Below are positions 25,238 to 34,949 of a DNA stretch of 64,000 bases, one piece after another. Numbering within the stretch: position 1 is the first letter of the stretch; each line of letters opens with the position of its first letter. The notes beneath the pieces are model-generated. The model was not told the origin of the DNA. It saw only the letters and a program-made list of their open reading frames with translations, and ran no database searches. A program made the translations under genes and the position numbers. Origin of the DNA: Shouchella sp047238345 (GTDB lineage Bacteria; Bacillota; Bacilli; Bacillales; Bacillaceae_D). Location of the stretch: positions 1,426,001 through 1,490,000 of the forward strand of contig NZ_JBDFMQ010000001.1 of assembly GCF_047238345.1 (NCBI RefSeq), given 5' to 3'.

Positions 25238-26209
25238 TTGTCAGAAACATCATTGATTCAACTAAACTTAAAAGATGCCCAATTAGCACAAGCACTATAT
25301 GGACCGAATGATTTACATTTAAAAAGAATTGAAGAAGAATTATCCATTGAGCTTGTTACTCGGGGTGAAGATATTCTCATTACAGGTGAGAAAAAACAAA
25401 TTGAACGAGCAGCAGCAATTATTGAAACGCTTATTACAATTGTGGAACAATATACGCGGTTGTCAGAACAAGATGTGTTTTATGCGATCCAACTTGAAAA
25501 AGAAGGAAAGCTAGATGAATTAAATGACTTGTATGACGAGAATATTGCTACGACTGTCAAAGGAAAAGCCATCCGTGCGAAAACATTGGGTCAGCGACAC
25601 TATGTTTCCATGATAAAAAAACATGATATGGTGTTTGGCGTAGGTCCTGCAGGAACAGGCAAAACATACTTAGCGGTTGTTTCGGCGGTTTCAGCATTGA
25701 AGGATGGCAAAGTAAACCGGATTGTTTTAACTCGACCGGCTGTAGAAGCAGGAGAAAGTTTAGGGTTCTTACCAGGAGATCTTAAAGAAAAAGTTGATCC
25801 GTATTTACGACCGATTTACGATGCACTCCACGATGTTCTAGGAGTTGAACATACGACTAGACTAATGGAAAGAGGAACGATTGAAGTTGCTCCTTTAGCT
25901 TATATGCGCGGCAGAACACTCGATGATTCATTTGTTATTCTCGATGAAGCCCAAAACACAACAGAAGAGCAAATCAAAATGTTTATTACCAGACTAGGGT
26001 TCGGTTCAAAAATGGTCATTAATGGAGATATTACACAGATTGATTTACCTAAAGGAAAAAGATCCGGATTACAAGTGGCGCTTCGCAAATTGAAATCAGT
26101 AAAGGGTATCGGGTTTGTATACCTTCAAGCTTCTGATGTCGTTCGTCATGTGCTCGTTCAGCGCATCCTTTATGCGTACGAAAAGGAAGAGCAAGCTGAC
26201 GAAAAGTGA
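25238..26209 (+). CDS. phoH: PhoH family ATPase
   Basis: 323 residues. Predicted ATP-binding protein of RNA metabolism (PhoH/YbeZ), usually next to ybeY as here. An N-terminal KH-like part is followed by the P-loop GPAGTGKTYLAV (about 133-144), RPAVEAGESLGFLPGD, and the Walker B FVILDEAQNTT (about 231-241). Starts with TTG; GGAGACTGAGG lies just upstream and overlaps the end of yqfD. Confidence 0.95.
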   Translation: MSETSLIQLNLKDAQLAQALYGPNDLHLKRIEEELSIELVTRGEDILITGEKKQIERAAAIIETLITIVEQYTRLSEQDVFYAIQLEKEGKLDELNDLYDENIATTVKGKAIRAKTLGQRHYVSMIKKHDMVFGVGPAGTGKTYLAVVSAVSALKDGKVNRIVLTRPAVEAGESLGFLPGDLKEKVDPYLRPIYDALHDVLGVEHTTRLMERGTIEVAPLAYMRGRTLDDSFVILDEAQNTTEEQIKMFITRLGFGSKMVINGDITQIDLPKGKRSGLQVALRKLKSVKGIGFVYLQASDVVRHVLVQRILYAYEKEEQADEK

Positions 26210-26238
26210 GTGTGTAGAGCCTAGTGAGGTGACTATAT

Positions 26239-28380
26239 GTGGAAGAGGATAAGCCTAAAGTGTCGGCCCCGAGAAAGTGGTGGCAAAAAATAAAACAACA
26301 GCCGTATATACGTACAGTCATTTTTACAATACTTGGCTTTATTATGTACGGCTTAATGTTGGACAACATTATACCTGAGCAATTAGAAGTAAACTTGTCT
26401 GAGCCTGCTGAACAAGATATTCGAGCACCTATGACTGTTGAGAATCGAGTGGCAACAGAACAAAGGCGCACAGAAGCTGTAAGTTCTGTAGAAAGCCAGA
26501 TGCGTCATAATCAAAATTATGAAGAAGATCGCGTTCAGCAAGTGAATGATATTTTTACGATTATTCGCCTCGTTCGTGAACAAGATGCTTCAGAAGATGA
26601 GGACGAAGCTGCATCAGTCTCTGATCAAATTGAAGACATACGCGCCGATTTGTCAGCTTCTACAAACGCGGATTTACCAGATGAAGCGCTTGAAATATTA
26701 GTAACGGCATCTGATTTTCAGTTTCAGTCTGCGCATGAAGCGGCAGTCAACACTGTACACGAAATAATGAGCCAGCCGATAAAAGTTGGCGATTTACAGG
26801 AATCAAAGCAAGAGGCTGAAGAGCAAATCCTTGAAGTCACAAGTCTATCGCAAGAAGTTCGTGATTCAATTATTGACGTGGTTGATTTAGCGATTGTGTT
26901 TAATGTGACGTACGATTCAGAAGCGACTCAACGGTTAAGGCAAGAAGCGGCTGATTCAGTTGACCCTGTTTTAATACGTGAAGGAGAGTTAATTGTTAAA
27001 GAAGGCGACTTAGTTACATATGAAATGTATGAACAACTTCGTTTAGTTGGATTACTTGACGAAGCCACGATTATCTTTCCCTACATTGGACTTGCTTTGT
27101 TTGTCGTGCTTTTAGTCGGTATGTTGACGTTTTTCTTAAATGATTCAAATACCTCTGTTGCAACAAACAATTCGCATTTACTGATGTTTTCAATCGTCTT
27201 CACCGTTATTTTGGTGCTAATGAAATTGTATAGTTATCTTGAAACCGTTATATCTGTACCAGGAATTGGATATGCCGTACCAGCCGCAGCAGGGGCGATG
27301 CTGTTAACGCTACTGCTTCATCCAAAAATAGCGATCGTAACCAGCTTTTTATTTGCGATCATCGGTAGTGTCTTCTATAATCATGATTCATCAAGTACAT
27401 TTGCTTTCGTTTATGGTTTTTATATTTTAGTGGGATCGCTGACAGGGATCTATTTCTTAAATCAATCGAATAAAGCAACGCGCATTTTAAAAGCCGGCTT
27501 CTTTGTTTTATGTGCAAACAGTTTGACAGTTGTTGCTTTGCTTTTAATGAAAAGCATTTACTTAAACTGGGTCGAACTAGGTTTTTACTTTTTAGCCGCA
27601 TTTTTAGCCGCTTTTGTCGCATCTGTTTTAACGATTGGATTGTTACCATTTATTGAGACCGGCTTTGGCGTGTTGTCAACGGCTCGATTAATTGAATTGT
27701 CTAATCCAAATCATCCACTACTGCGAAAAATTTTAACAGAGGCACCTGGAACCTATCATCATAGCGTCGTTGTTGGAAATTTAGCAGAAGCAGCGTGCGA
27801 AACCTTAGGGGAGAACGGCTTGCTTGCAAGGGTTGGCGCCTATTATCATGATCTTGGAAAAACGCGACGGCCGCGATTTTTTATAGAGAATCAATTAAAA
27901 GGGGATAATCCTCATGATAAAATTTCACCACAGTTAAGTAAAACCATTATTATCTCTCACCCTTATGATGGTGCAGAATTGTTAAAGCAGCACAAAATGC
28001 CGCGAGAAATTGTTGATATTGCTGAGCAACATCATGGTACAAGCTTGTTGAAGTTTTTTTATTACAAAGCAAAGCAAGATGATGACAAACAGCATATTCC
28101 GGAAATACAGTTTCGGTACCCAGGACCAAAACCACAAACGAAAGTGACGTCAATTATTTCCATTGCTGATAGTGTAGAAGCGGCAGTTCGTTCCATGCAA
28201 AAGCCGACGCCGGATAAAGTGGAGCAATTAGTTGATAAAATTATTAAAGATAAGTTAGAGGATGGGCAATTTGATGAATCAGATTTAACGTTAAAAGAGT
28301 TAAATCAAATTAAATTATCCATGTGTGAGACATTAAATGGCACATTTCATCAGCGAATTGAATATCCTGATGATGATTAA
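26239..28380 (+). CDS. pgpH: Cyclic-di-AMP phosphodiesterase PgpH (7TM-HD)
   Basis: 713 residues. N-terminal membrane segment, a large extracellular 7TM-HD domain (about 50-275), seven membrane spans (about 280-470) and a cytosolic HD domain with YHHSVVVGNLAEAA (about 507-520) and the metal-binding HD in YYHDLGKTRRPRFF (about 535). It degrades c-di-AMP. GTG start at 26239 with GTGAGGTGA upstream. B. subtilis YqfF is the ortholog by order and size. Confidence 0.95.
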   Translation: MEEDKPKVSAPRKWWQKIKQQPYIRTVIFTILGFIMYGLMLDNIIPEQLEVNLSEPAEQDIRAPMTVENRVATEQRRTEAVSSVESQMRHNQNYEEDRVQQVNDIFTIIRLVREQDASEDEDEAASVSDQIEDIRADLSASTNADLPDEALEILVTASDFQFQSAHEAAVNTVHEIMSQPIKVGDLQESKQEAEEQILEVTSLSQEVRDSIIDVVDLAIVFNVTYDSEATQRLRQEAADSVDPVLIREGELIVKEGDLVTYEMYEQLRLVGLLDEATIIFPYIGLALFVVLLVGMLTFFLNDSNTSVATNNSHLLMFSIVFTVILVLMKLYSYLETVISVPGIGYAVPAAAGAMLLTLLLHPKIAIVTSFLFAIIGSVFYNHDSSSTFAFVYGFYILVGSLTGIYFLNQSNKATRILKAGFFVLCANSLTVVALLLMKSIYLNWVELGFYFLAAFLAAFVASVLTIGLLPFIETGFGVLSTARLIELSNPNHPLLRKILTEAPGTYHHSVVVGNLAEAACETLGENGLLARVGAYYHDLGKTRRPRFFIENQLKGDNPHDKISPQLSKTIIISHPYDGAELLKQHKMPREIVDIAEQHHGTSLLKFFYYKAKQDDDKQHIPEIQFRYPGPKPQTKVTSIISIADSVEAAVRSMQKPTPDKVEQLVDKIIKDKLEDGQFDESDLTLKELNQIKLSMCETLNGTFHQRIEYPDDD

Positions 28381-28391
28381 AAAGGAGTAAA

Positions 28392-28865
28392 ATGATGATT
28401 GAGATTGACATAGTCGATGAGACAGAAACCTTAACAGAAGAACAAACAAAGCTTGTTCACGAGATTCTTTTGGCTGCCGGAAAAAAAGAGCACGTCCAAG
28501 CAGATTCTGAACTCTCCGTTACGTTCGTGACGGAAGCGGCGATTCACGAATTGAATTTGGAGCATCGTGGCATTGACCGATCAACAGATGTATTGTCATT
28601 TGCATTAAATGATGGCGAACAAGAATATGAACAGATGGAAGGTATGCCGAATTTGTTAGGAGATATTATTGTTTCGGTCTCTCATATTCATCGCCAAGCC
28701 GAAGAATATGATCACTCGTTTGAACGTGAGCTCGCATTTTTAGTTGTCCATGGCTTTTTACATCTGCTCGGCTATGATCATCAATCATCAGATGAAGAAA
28801 GGGAAATGTTTACTAAACAAGAGGAGATTCTAGAATCCTATGGCATGGGAAGATCGAAACCGTAG
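28392..28865 (+). CDS. ybeY: rRNA maturation endoribonuclease YbeY
   Basis: 157 residues. Zinc RNase in 16S 3'-end maturation and ribosome quality control. Metal site H-x3-H-x5-H in VVHGFLHLLGYDH (about 117-129), and the family motif LNLEHRGIDRSTDVLSFAL. Two ATGs in tandem (28392 and 28395); the second has the better distance from AAGGAG. The 3' end overlaps dgkA by 26 bp. Confidence 0.95.
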   Translation: MMIEIDIVDETETLTEEQTKLVHEILLAAGKKEHVQADSELSVTFVTEAAIHELNLEHRGIDRSTDVLSFALNDGEQEYEQMEGMPNLLGDIIVSVSHIHRQAEEYDHSFERELAFLVVHGFLHLLGYDHQSSDEEREMFTKQEEILESYGMGRSKP

Positions 28866-29229
28866 AGGGGTCAAACGTTTAATTCGTTCATTCAACTTTG
28901 CAATTTCGGGTCTTGGATATGTAATAAAAAATGAACAAAACATGCAGATTCATTTAATAAGCACAATAGTCATTTGCGGAATGGCTTGGTTTTTTTCCGT
29001 GACAGCCATGGAATGGGTGGTTCTTTTACTTGTCATGGGAGGCGTATTAACTGCAGAAACGTTAAATACGGCGATTGAACGAACAGTAGATCTAGTGACA
29101 GAAGAGTACCATCCTTTTGCAAAACGAGCGAAAGATATTGGTGCAGCAAGTGTTTTTATCTTTTGTATGATAGCGGTTATAATAGGATTAATTATCTTTG
29201 TGCCTTATTTACTATCAATGTTTCGTTAA
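28840..29229 (+). CDS. dgkA: Diacylglycerol/undecaprenol kinase
   Basis: 129 residues, three membrane spans. In Gram-positives the enzyme mainly phosphorylates undecaprenol for cell-wall lipid carrier supply. The family signature is EILNTAIE-like: here LTAETLNTAIERTVDLV (about 66-82), with FNFAISGLGYVIKNEQN before it. Start ATG 28840 lies inside the ybeY end, 13 bases after GAGGAG; no better start exists. Confidence 0.92.
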   Translation: MAWEDRNRRGVKRLIRSFNFAISGLGYVIKNEQNMQIHLISTIVICGMAWFFSVTAMEWVVLLLVMGGVLTAETLNTAIERTVDLVTEEYHPFAKRAKDIGAASVFIFCMIAVIIGLIIFVPYLLSMFR

Positions 29230-29241
29230 GGAGGAGTTTAA

Positions 29242-29655
29242 ATGGAAAAAGCAGCACTTATTGAACAAGCAATTGAAGCAAGAGAACAGGCATATGTTCC
29301 TTACTCCTCATTTAAAGTAGGGGCCGCCTTGTTATTAGCCGATGGCACAGTCATAAAAGGCGCAAATATCGAAAATGCAGCCTATAGTTTAGCGAATTGT
29401 GCAGAGAGAACGGCGCTATTTAAAGCATATGAGCCAGGTCATGCTCCGTTTCAAGCATTAGCGGTTGCGGCTGATACACCAAATCCAGTATCGCCGTGCG
29501 GTGCATGTAGACAAGTATTGGCCGAATTATGTGAACCAACAATGCCTGTATATTTAAGTAATCTTAATGGGGATTGGCAAGAAACAACAATTGAAGCACT
29601 ATTACCAGGTTTTTTTAAAGCGGAGGATATGAATGAATCAAGAAGAAACATTTAA
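29242..29655 (+). CDS. cdd: Cytidine deaminase
   Basis: 137 residues, homotetrameric type. Deaminates cytidine and deoxycytidine in pyrimidine salvage. Zinc site: CAERTAL (Cys and Glu, about residue 53-59) and PCGACRQVL (about 86-94). AAGGAGGAG precedes the ATG. The 3' end overlaps the era start by 23 bp, so the two are translationally linked. Confidence 0.97.
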   Translation: MEKAALIEQAIEAREQAYVPYSSFKVGAALLLADGTVIKGANIENAAYSLANCAERTALFKAYEPGHAPFQALAVAADTPNPVSPCGACRQVLAELCEPTMPVYLSNLNGDWQETTIEALLPGFFKAEDMNESRRNI

Positions 29656-30541
29656 GTCGGGTTTTGTCTCTATTATCGGCAGACCGAACGTTGGGAAATC
29701 TACGTTGTTAAACAGAGTAATTGGGCAAAAAATTGCCATTATGTCGGACAAGCCTCAAACAACAAGAAATAAAGTTCAAGGTGTTCTTACAACAAATGAC
29801 GCACAAGTCGTCTTTATTGATACACCAGGCATTCACAAGCCAAAACATCGCCTTGGCGATTTTATGATGAAAGTAGCGACAAATACATTACGAGAAGTCG
29901 ATCTAATTTTATATGTTATTGATGCAGATGCTAAGTTCGGACCTGGAGAACAATATATTATTGATCGTTTAAAAGATACAAAAACACCTGTCTTTTTGAT
30001 CGTTAATAAAATTGATAAAGTAACGAAAGACGCTCTTCTCGAAATCATAGATGCCTATCGTGAGCGTTATGAATTTGAAGAAGTTGTACCAGTTTCTGCA
30101 TTAGAAGGTGACAACGTTGGGACAATGATGAATCAAATTATGGGTCATCTTGAAGAAGGGCCGCAATACTATCCGAGCGACCAAGTAACGGATCATCCAG
30201 AACGCTTTATTGTTGCGGAGCTTATTCGGGAAAAAGCATTACACGTAACGAAGGAAGAGATTCCGCATTCCCTAGCGGTCGTTATTGAACAAATGAAGAG
30301 AAGAGACAATGGGAAAGTGTACGTCGGTGCAACCATTATTGTGGAGCGGTCTTCACAAAAAGGGATTATTATTGGCAAACATGGCTCAATGTTGAAAGAT
30401 ATTGGCCAAAAAGCAAGGGTGGATATCGAGGCATTACTTGGCTCAGGTGTCTTTTTAGAGCTGTGGGTAAAAGTTCAAAAAGACTGGCGCAATCGCCCCT
30501 CTCAGCTTCGAGATTACGGATTTAACGAAGACGAATATTAG
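29633..30541 (+). CDS. era: GTPase Era
   Basis: 302 residues. Small GTPase that binds 16S rRNA near the anti-Shine-Dalgarno in 30S assembly. G1 GRPNVGKSTL (about 16-25), G3 DTPGIHKPKH, G4 NKIDKV, and a C-terminal KH domain (ERSSQKGIIIGKHGSMLKDI, 20 residues, about 226-245). Start ATG 29633 with GCGGAGGAT upstream inside cdd. Confidence 0.98.
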   Translation: MNQEETFKSGFVSIIGRPNVGKSTLLNRVIGQKIAIMSDKPQTTRNKVQGVLTTNDAQVVFIDTPGIHKPKHRLGDFMMKVATNTLREVDLILYVIDADAKFGPGEQYIIDRLKDTKTPVFLIVNKIDKVTKDALLEIIDAYRERYEFEEVVPVSALEGDNVGTMMNQIMGHLEEGPQYYPSDQVTDHPERFIVAELIREKALHVTKEEIPHSLAVVIEQMKRRDNGKVYVGATIIVERSSQKGIIIGKHGSMLKDIGQKARVDIEALLGSGVFLELWVKVQKDWRNRPSQLRDYGFNEDEY

Positions 30542-30553
30542 AATATTAAATGG

Positions 30554-30592
30554 AAACAATGGTTCAAACTGGGTGTTGGACCATTGTTTTTT
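30554..30592 (+). terminator. Terminator after era
   Basis: AAACAATGGTTCAA (30554-30567) pairs with TTGGACCATTGTTT (30576-30589), then TTT. Ends the yqfC-era operon. Confidence 0.88.
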
Positions 30593-30659
30593 GTTATACA
30601 AAAAGATATGATAATGACAGACGAGAATCGTAAAAAATAAAAAAGTCAAGCTCTGCTAA

Positions 30660-30689
30660 TTAACAATATTTCCATCGGATGAGTATAGT
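30660..30689 (+). promoter_or_regulatory. Probable sigma-A promoter of yqzL-recO
   Basis: TTAACA (30660-30665), 18-bp spacer, TATAGT (30684-30689). Confidence 0.5.
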
Positions 30690-30740
30690 AAGTTTAGGTC
30701 ATCATACTTCATAAGAACGATTGAGAGGAGTTGTAAAACA

Positions 30741-30884
30741 GTGCTTGTTCTATCTTGGAAAGTTTTTTCACAGACGGGAAACATTGAAACTTATTTACTC
30801 CACAAAGAATTGGAGCGAGATAATGACATGGAGGAGGGGGAAGTAGTACCCTCAGATGACCAGGTGGACCCTACTCTTTCTTAA
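30741..30884 (+). CDS. yqzL: YqzL family small protein
   Basis: 47 residues translated directly: starts MLVLSWKVFSQTGNIETYLL and ends in an acidic tail. The W-K-x-F-x-x-T-G-x-I-x-x-Y-L-L pattern and its place between era and recO fit B. subtilis YqzL. GTG start, with GAGAGGAGTTG upstream. Function unknown; likely co-transcribed with recO, whose start is 28 bp downstream. Confidence 0.85.
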   Translation: MLVLSWKVFSQTGNIETYLLHKELERDNDMEEGEVVPSDDQVDPTLS

Positions 30885-30912
30885 AAGCAGAGACTTGCTG
30901 TAAGGATTTAAT

Positions 30913-31692
30913 ATGTTAATAAAAGAAGAAGGAATTATCTTAAAAACAATTGATTATGGTGAATCGAACAAAATTGCAACCGTACTTACGAAAGATCACG
31001 GCAAAATAACACTGATGGCTAAAGGAGCAAAAAAGCCAAATAGTCGTTATGCTGCCGTTATGCAACCCTTTGTTCATGGTTCATTTGTCTATTTTAAAGG
31101 TAATGGTTTACCGACCATTAGCCAAGGCGAGATCATAAAATCGTTTAAGCATGTGCATTTTGATCTATTTAAGGCGGCCTATGCTGCTTATATAACAGAG
31201 TTAATGGATAAATTAACGGAAGAACGCAAACCGTATTTATTTTTATTTGATTGGCTATATCTTTCGATCGAACAGATTGACAAAGGGCAAGATCCAGAAA
31301 TCATTGCGAGAATTATTGATTTGAAAATGCTTTCAATAGCAGGTGCAAAGCCAAATATTGATGGCTGTGCAAGTTGTCGATCAGTTGAGAGAGATCCAGT
31401 CGTATTTTCTTTAACATTTGCTGGTTTCTTATGCAGAGTTTGCGCTCCTCGTGATGAACGTGCGTTTCCCCTTACGTTGTCAATGGTAAAGTTGATTCGA
31501 ACCCTTTATTACGTGGATTTAAATAAAGTCGGTGCGATTTCAATTAAGCGAGAAACAAAAGCGCGTTTAGCTCAAATCATTTCTTCCTACTACCAAGAAT
31601 ATGTTGGCGTCACATTAAAGTCGCAGCGGTTTATTGACCAATTAAAGAAAGTGGACCCCGATCATTTTAAGGTTGACGGTACGAAAGAATAA
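30913..31692 (+). CDS. recO: DNA repair protein RecO
   Basis: 259 residues. Loads RecA on SSB-coated DNA with RecR and anneals strands. N-terminal OB fold (EEGIILKTIDYGESNKI and LTKDHGKITLMAKGAKKP) and a four-cysteine zinc site: CASC (about 152-155) and CRVC (about 174-177). Start ATG 30913. The promoter of glyQS lies over its last codons. Confidence 0.95.
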   Translation: MLIKEEGIILKTIDYGESNKIATVLTKDHGKITLMAKGAKKPNSRYAAVMQPFVHGSFVYFKGNGLPTISQGEIIKSFKHVHFDLFKAAYAAYITELMDKLTEERKPYLFLFDWLYLSIEQIDKGQDPEIIARIIDLKMLSIAGAKPNIDGCASCRSVERDPVVFSLTFAGFLCRVCAPRDERAFPLTLSMVKLIRTLYYVDLNKVGAISIKRETKARLAQIISSYYQEYVGVTLKSQRFIDQLKKVDPDHFKVDGTKE

Positions 31693-31701
31693 AGGTAAAA
31701 T
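31673..31701 (+). promoter_or_regulatory. Sigma-A promoter of glyQS
   Basis: TTGACG (31673-31678), 17 bases, TAAAAT (31696-31701). It overlaps the recO stop codon and would start RNA near 31708, at the head of the T-box leader. Confidence 0.75.
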
Positions 31702-31707
31702 AATGGA

Positions 31708-31926
31708 ACATGACTAAAATGCAGTGATAGGAGAAAAAGCATATTCAGACATTGGTTTCTAGCGACTTCAGAATGGTGTGAGCTGAAGAACCAAGAATGT
31801 GCGAGGCACTCTTTAGCATAAGACCGTATAAAGTGATTAAACACGCTTGTGTTTAATAAATAGGGTGGAACCGCGGGTAACTCTCGTCCCTATGCCGTAA
31901 TGGCATGTGGATTGAGGGTTTTTTGT
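31708..31926 (+). promoter_or_regulatory. T-box leader of glyQS (glycine)
   Basis: The T-box core AGGGTGGAACCGCGG is at 31862-31876. The terminator arms AACTCTC (31879-31885) and GAGGGTT (about 31914-31920), with ATGCC/GGCAT inside, run into TTTTTT. A GGC triplet at 31805-31807, followed by A, is the likely specifier codon and would match glycine tRNA with anticodon GCC. Uncharged tRNA would favour the antiterminator and expression of glyQS. Confidence 0.93.
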
Positions 31927-31950
31927 TTTCTGAAAAATAGGAGGTATAGG

Positions 31951-32832
31951 ATGAATATTCAAAATATGATTTTAACATTGCAGTCATATTGGGCGAAACA
32001 AAATTGTATTATTATGAACGCCTACGACACGGAAAAAGGTGCTGGTACGATGAGTCCACATACGTTATTGAGAACCATCGGACCTGAGCCGTGGAACGTT
32101 GCTTATGTAGAGCCTTCGAGACGACCAGCAGATGGACGCTATGGAGAAAATCCGAATCGTCTTTATCAACACCATCAGTTTCAAGTCATTATGAAGCCAT
32201 CGCCGAATAACATTCAAGAACTGTATCTCGAGAGTCTAAAGGCACTTGGAATTAACCCGCTTGAACACGATATTCGTTTTGTAGAAGATAATTGGGAAAA
32301 CCCGACACTGGGATGCGCTGGACTTGGTTGGGAAGTTTGGCTAGATGGAATGGAAATTACGCAATTTACGTATTTTCAGCAAGTTGGCGGTATGGAAGCT
32401 TCTCCTGTGTCTGCAGAAATCACGTATGGAATCGAACGTTTAGCCACGTATATCCAGGAAAAAGAAAATGTGTTTGATCTTGAATGGGTAGACGGATTTA
32501 CGTATGGCGATATTTTCTTACAGCCGGAATTCGAACATTCCACGTACACGTTCGAAGTGTCAGATAGCGACATGCTATTTAACTTGTTTAATACGTACGA
32601 AAAAGAAGCGACGAGGGCTTTAGAGCGTAACTTAGTGTTTCCTTCATATGACTATATTTTGAAATGCTCGCACGTGTTTAATTTACTAGATGCTCGTGGT
32701 GCAATTTCTGTAACGGAACGAACTGGTTATATTGGACGTGTGCGAACATTAGCGCGAAAAGCAGCAAAACAATATTACGAAGAACGTGAAAAACTTGGAT
32801 TTCCAATGTTGAAGAAAAAGGAGGTAAACTAA
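31951..32832 (+). CDS. glyQ: Glycyl-tRNA synthetase alpha subunit
   Basis: 293 residues. Catalytic (class II) subunit of the alpha2beta2 glycyl-tRNA synthetase. Start MNIQNMILTLQSYWAKQNC, then QAYDTEKGAGTMSPHT-type motif (here NAYDTEKGAGTMSPHT, about 21-36) and WNVAYVEPSRRPADGRYGEN. ATG 31951 with AGGAGG at 31939-31944; upstream in-frame codons fall in the T-box terminator. Overlaps glyS by one base (TAATG). Confidence 0.98.
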   Translation: MNIQNMILTLQSYWAKQNCIIMNAYDTEKGAGTMSPHTLLRTIGPEPWNVAYVEPSRRPADGRYGENPNRLYQHHQFQVIMKPSPNNIQELYLESLKALGINPLEHDIRFVEDNWENPTLGCAGLGWEVWLDGMEITQFTYFQQVGGMEASPVSAEITYGIERLATYIQEKENVFDLEWVDGFTYGDIFLQPEFEHSTYTFEVSDSDMLFNLFNTYEKEATRALERNLVFPSYDYILKCSHVFNLLDARGAISVTERTGYIGRVRTLARKAAKQYYEEREKLGFPMLKKKEVN

Positions 32833-34919
32833 TGGGGACAACACCATTTCTCCTGGAAATAGGATTAGAAGAATTGCCAGCAAGGTTCGTGACAGAAGCT
32901 GTTGTTCAACTTGAAGAGAAGGTGCAACATTGGTTAGCTGATCAGAAACTTACTTACGAGCGAACAGAACGTTTTTCGACTCCGCGACGATTAGCCATTA
33001 TGGTTCACGGTTTGGCTGATAAGCAAGAGGATTCAGTCGTAAAAGCAAAAGGCCCAGCTAAGAAAATTGCGCAAGATGAAGACGGCAACTGGACAAAAGC
33101 AGCGCTAGGCTTCGCTAAATCGCAAAAAATTGAGCCAGGTGCGTTAACAATCGAAGCGTATAACGGTGTTGAATATGTATACGCAACATCTTTTTCAGAA
33201 GGAAAGCAAACCGTTGACATCCTCCCGCAAATGGAGTCGTTAATAACAAGTTTAAATTTCCCAAAAAGAATGAAATGGCATACGTACGATTTACGATATG
33301 CTCGTCCAATTCGATGGGTCGTTTCATTATTTGGAGAAACAGTTGTTCCGTTTACAATAACTGACGTGACATCAGGTCGTACAACAAGAGGGCATCGTTT
33401 TCTTGGTGAGTCTAGTATTGACATTTCATCACCTACCAACTATGAAAATCAAATGCTTGAGCACTATGTTGTGGTAGATGCGGAAAAACGAAAAAGCGCC
33501 ATTCGCTCACAGCTAGCGGAAATGGAAGTGACGAATGAGTGGGTTATCCCGGTAAATGAAGAACTTCTGGAAGAAGTGAATAATTTACTTGAATACCCGA
33601 CTGCCCTCAGTGGTGGATTTGAAGAAACCTATTTAACGCTACCAAAAGAAGTGTTGATTACAACCATGCGCGAGCATCAGCGCTATTTTCCAGTCGAATC
33701 AAAAGCAGGTGAATTATTACCTTATTTCGTTACAGTGCGAAATGGAAATGAAGAACACCTTGAAAATGTTTCTAAAGGAAACGAAAAGGTGTTACGTGGT
33801 CGCTTGGCAGATGCCGCATTCTTCTATGAGGAAGATCAAAAGCTTTCGATTGATCAGTGGAACGAAAAGCTGACGAATGTTGTGTTCCATGAGTCGATTG
33901 GTACGATTGCTGAAAAAGTGAGCCGGACGCAAGAACTTGCTGTTTGGTTAGCGAAACAAGAGCATGTCCCAACAGAACAAATAGAGTTTGTAAAGCGAGC
34001 AGCATTAATCTCTAAATTTGATCTTGTTACAAACATGGTAGGGGAATTTCCGGAGTTGCAAGGTCGAATGGGTCAAGATTATGCGGAAAAAGCAAACGAA
34101 GACCATCGTGTCGCGCTCGCGATTCGTGAGCAATATCTACCACGATTTTCACATGATACGTTACCAAGTTCAACGATCGGTGGCATTTTGTCTTTAGCAG
34201 ATAAAATTGATACGGTGTTATCGTGTTTTGCCATTGGTCTTATTCCTACAGGCTCCCAAGATCCATATGCATTGAGAAGGCAAGCGAATGGGGTCGTTCA
34301 AATTTTACTCGATAGAAAATCGTCCATTTCAATAGATGCCATCATTGATTATTGGGTGAATACGTTGAGTCAAAAAGGATTTATGACGGCTGATGTCGAA
34401 TCTACTAAAGAAGAAGTTGTACAATTCTTTTTAAGCCGTTTTAAACATTTAATGAATGAGGCTGGCTATCGATATGATGTTGTAGATGCAGTATTAGCTG
34501 CCCCTCTCGTTGATGTATATTCAATGTTTGCAAAAGCAGAAGCGATTGGACAACAGCTTAATCAACCTGAGTTCAAAAAAACTGTCGAAGCATTAAGTCG
34601 AGTAACAAACCTTGCTCAAAAGGCAGAATCAGACACAATCATTGATGAAGAGCTGTTTGAAAATGAAGTTGAAGCAAAGCTGTTGGCAGCAACCGTTGAA
34701 GTAGAAATGAGTTTAGCACAAGCGTGGACACAACACGACGCGTTTGCAGCCTATCACCTTTTAGCGGCTTGCCAAGAGCCAATCCATGCATTCTTTGAAC
34801 ACACAATGGTTATGGTAGACGACCCAGCAATTCGATCCAATCGTCTAGCATTATTAAAAAGGTTAGCTCGTTCGATTCATTCATATGCTGATTTTCAGCA
34901 AATTGTCTTTTCTTCGTAA
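32832..34919 (+). CDS. glyS: Glycyl-tRNA synthetase beta subunit
   Basis: 695 residues. tRNA-binding subunit; the C-terminal part has a DALR anticodon-binding domain (about 585-690). Family motifs: LLEIGLEELPARFV (about 6-19), STPRRLAIMVHGL, MREHQRYFPV and GSQDPYALRRQANGVVQIL (about 470-488). An HD-like motif is also present, as in the family. AAAGGAGGTAAACT precedes the ATG. Confidence 0.97.
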   Translation: MGTTPFLLEIGLEELPARFVTEAVVQLEEKVQHWLADQKLTYERTERFSTPRRLAIMVHGLADKQEDSVVKAKGPAKKIAQDEDGNWTKAALGFAKSQKIEPGALTIEAYNGVEYVYATSFSEGKQTVDILPQMESLITSLNFPKRMKWHTYDLRYARPIRWVVSLFGETVVPFTITDVTSGRTTRGHRFLGESSIDISSPTNYENQMLEHYVVVDAEKRKSAIRSQLAEMEVTNEWVIPVNEELLEEVNNLLEYPTALSGGFEETYLTLPKEVLITTMREHQRYFPVESKAGELLPYFVTVRNGNEEHLENVSKGNEKVLRGRLADAAFFYEEDQKLSIDQWNEKLTNVVFHESIGTIAEKVSRTQELAVWLAKQEHVPTEQIEFVKRAALISKFDLVTNMVGEFPELQGRMGQDYAEKANEDHRVALAIREQYLPRFSHDTLPSSTIGGILSLADKIDTVLSCFAIGLIPTGSQDPYALRRQANGVVQILLDRKSSISIDAIIDYWVNTLSQKGFMTADVESTKEEVVQFFLSRFKHLMNEAGYRYDVVDAVLAAPLVDVYSMFAKAEAIGQQLNQPEFKKTVEALSRVTNLAQKAESDTIIDEELFENEVEAKLLAATVEVEMSLAQAWTQHDAFAAYHLLAACQEPIHAFFEHTMVMVDDPAIRSNRLALLKRLARSIHSYADFQQIVFSS

Positions 34920-34949
34920 CTAGTGTTCAGGTTAGAGAGGTGAGTCCCA

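Noticed and set aside
33005..33439. A 144-codon minus-strand frame inside glyS
   Set aside because: Antisense to glyS, which is intact and conserved along its whole length.
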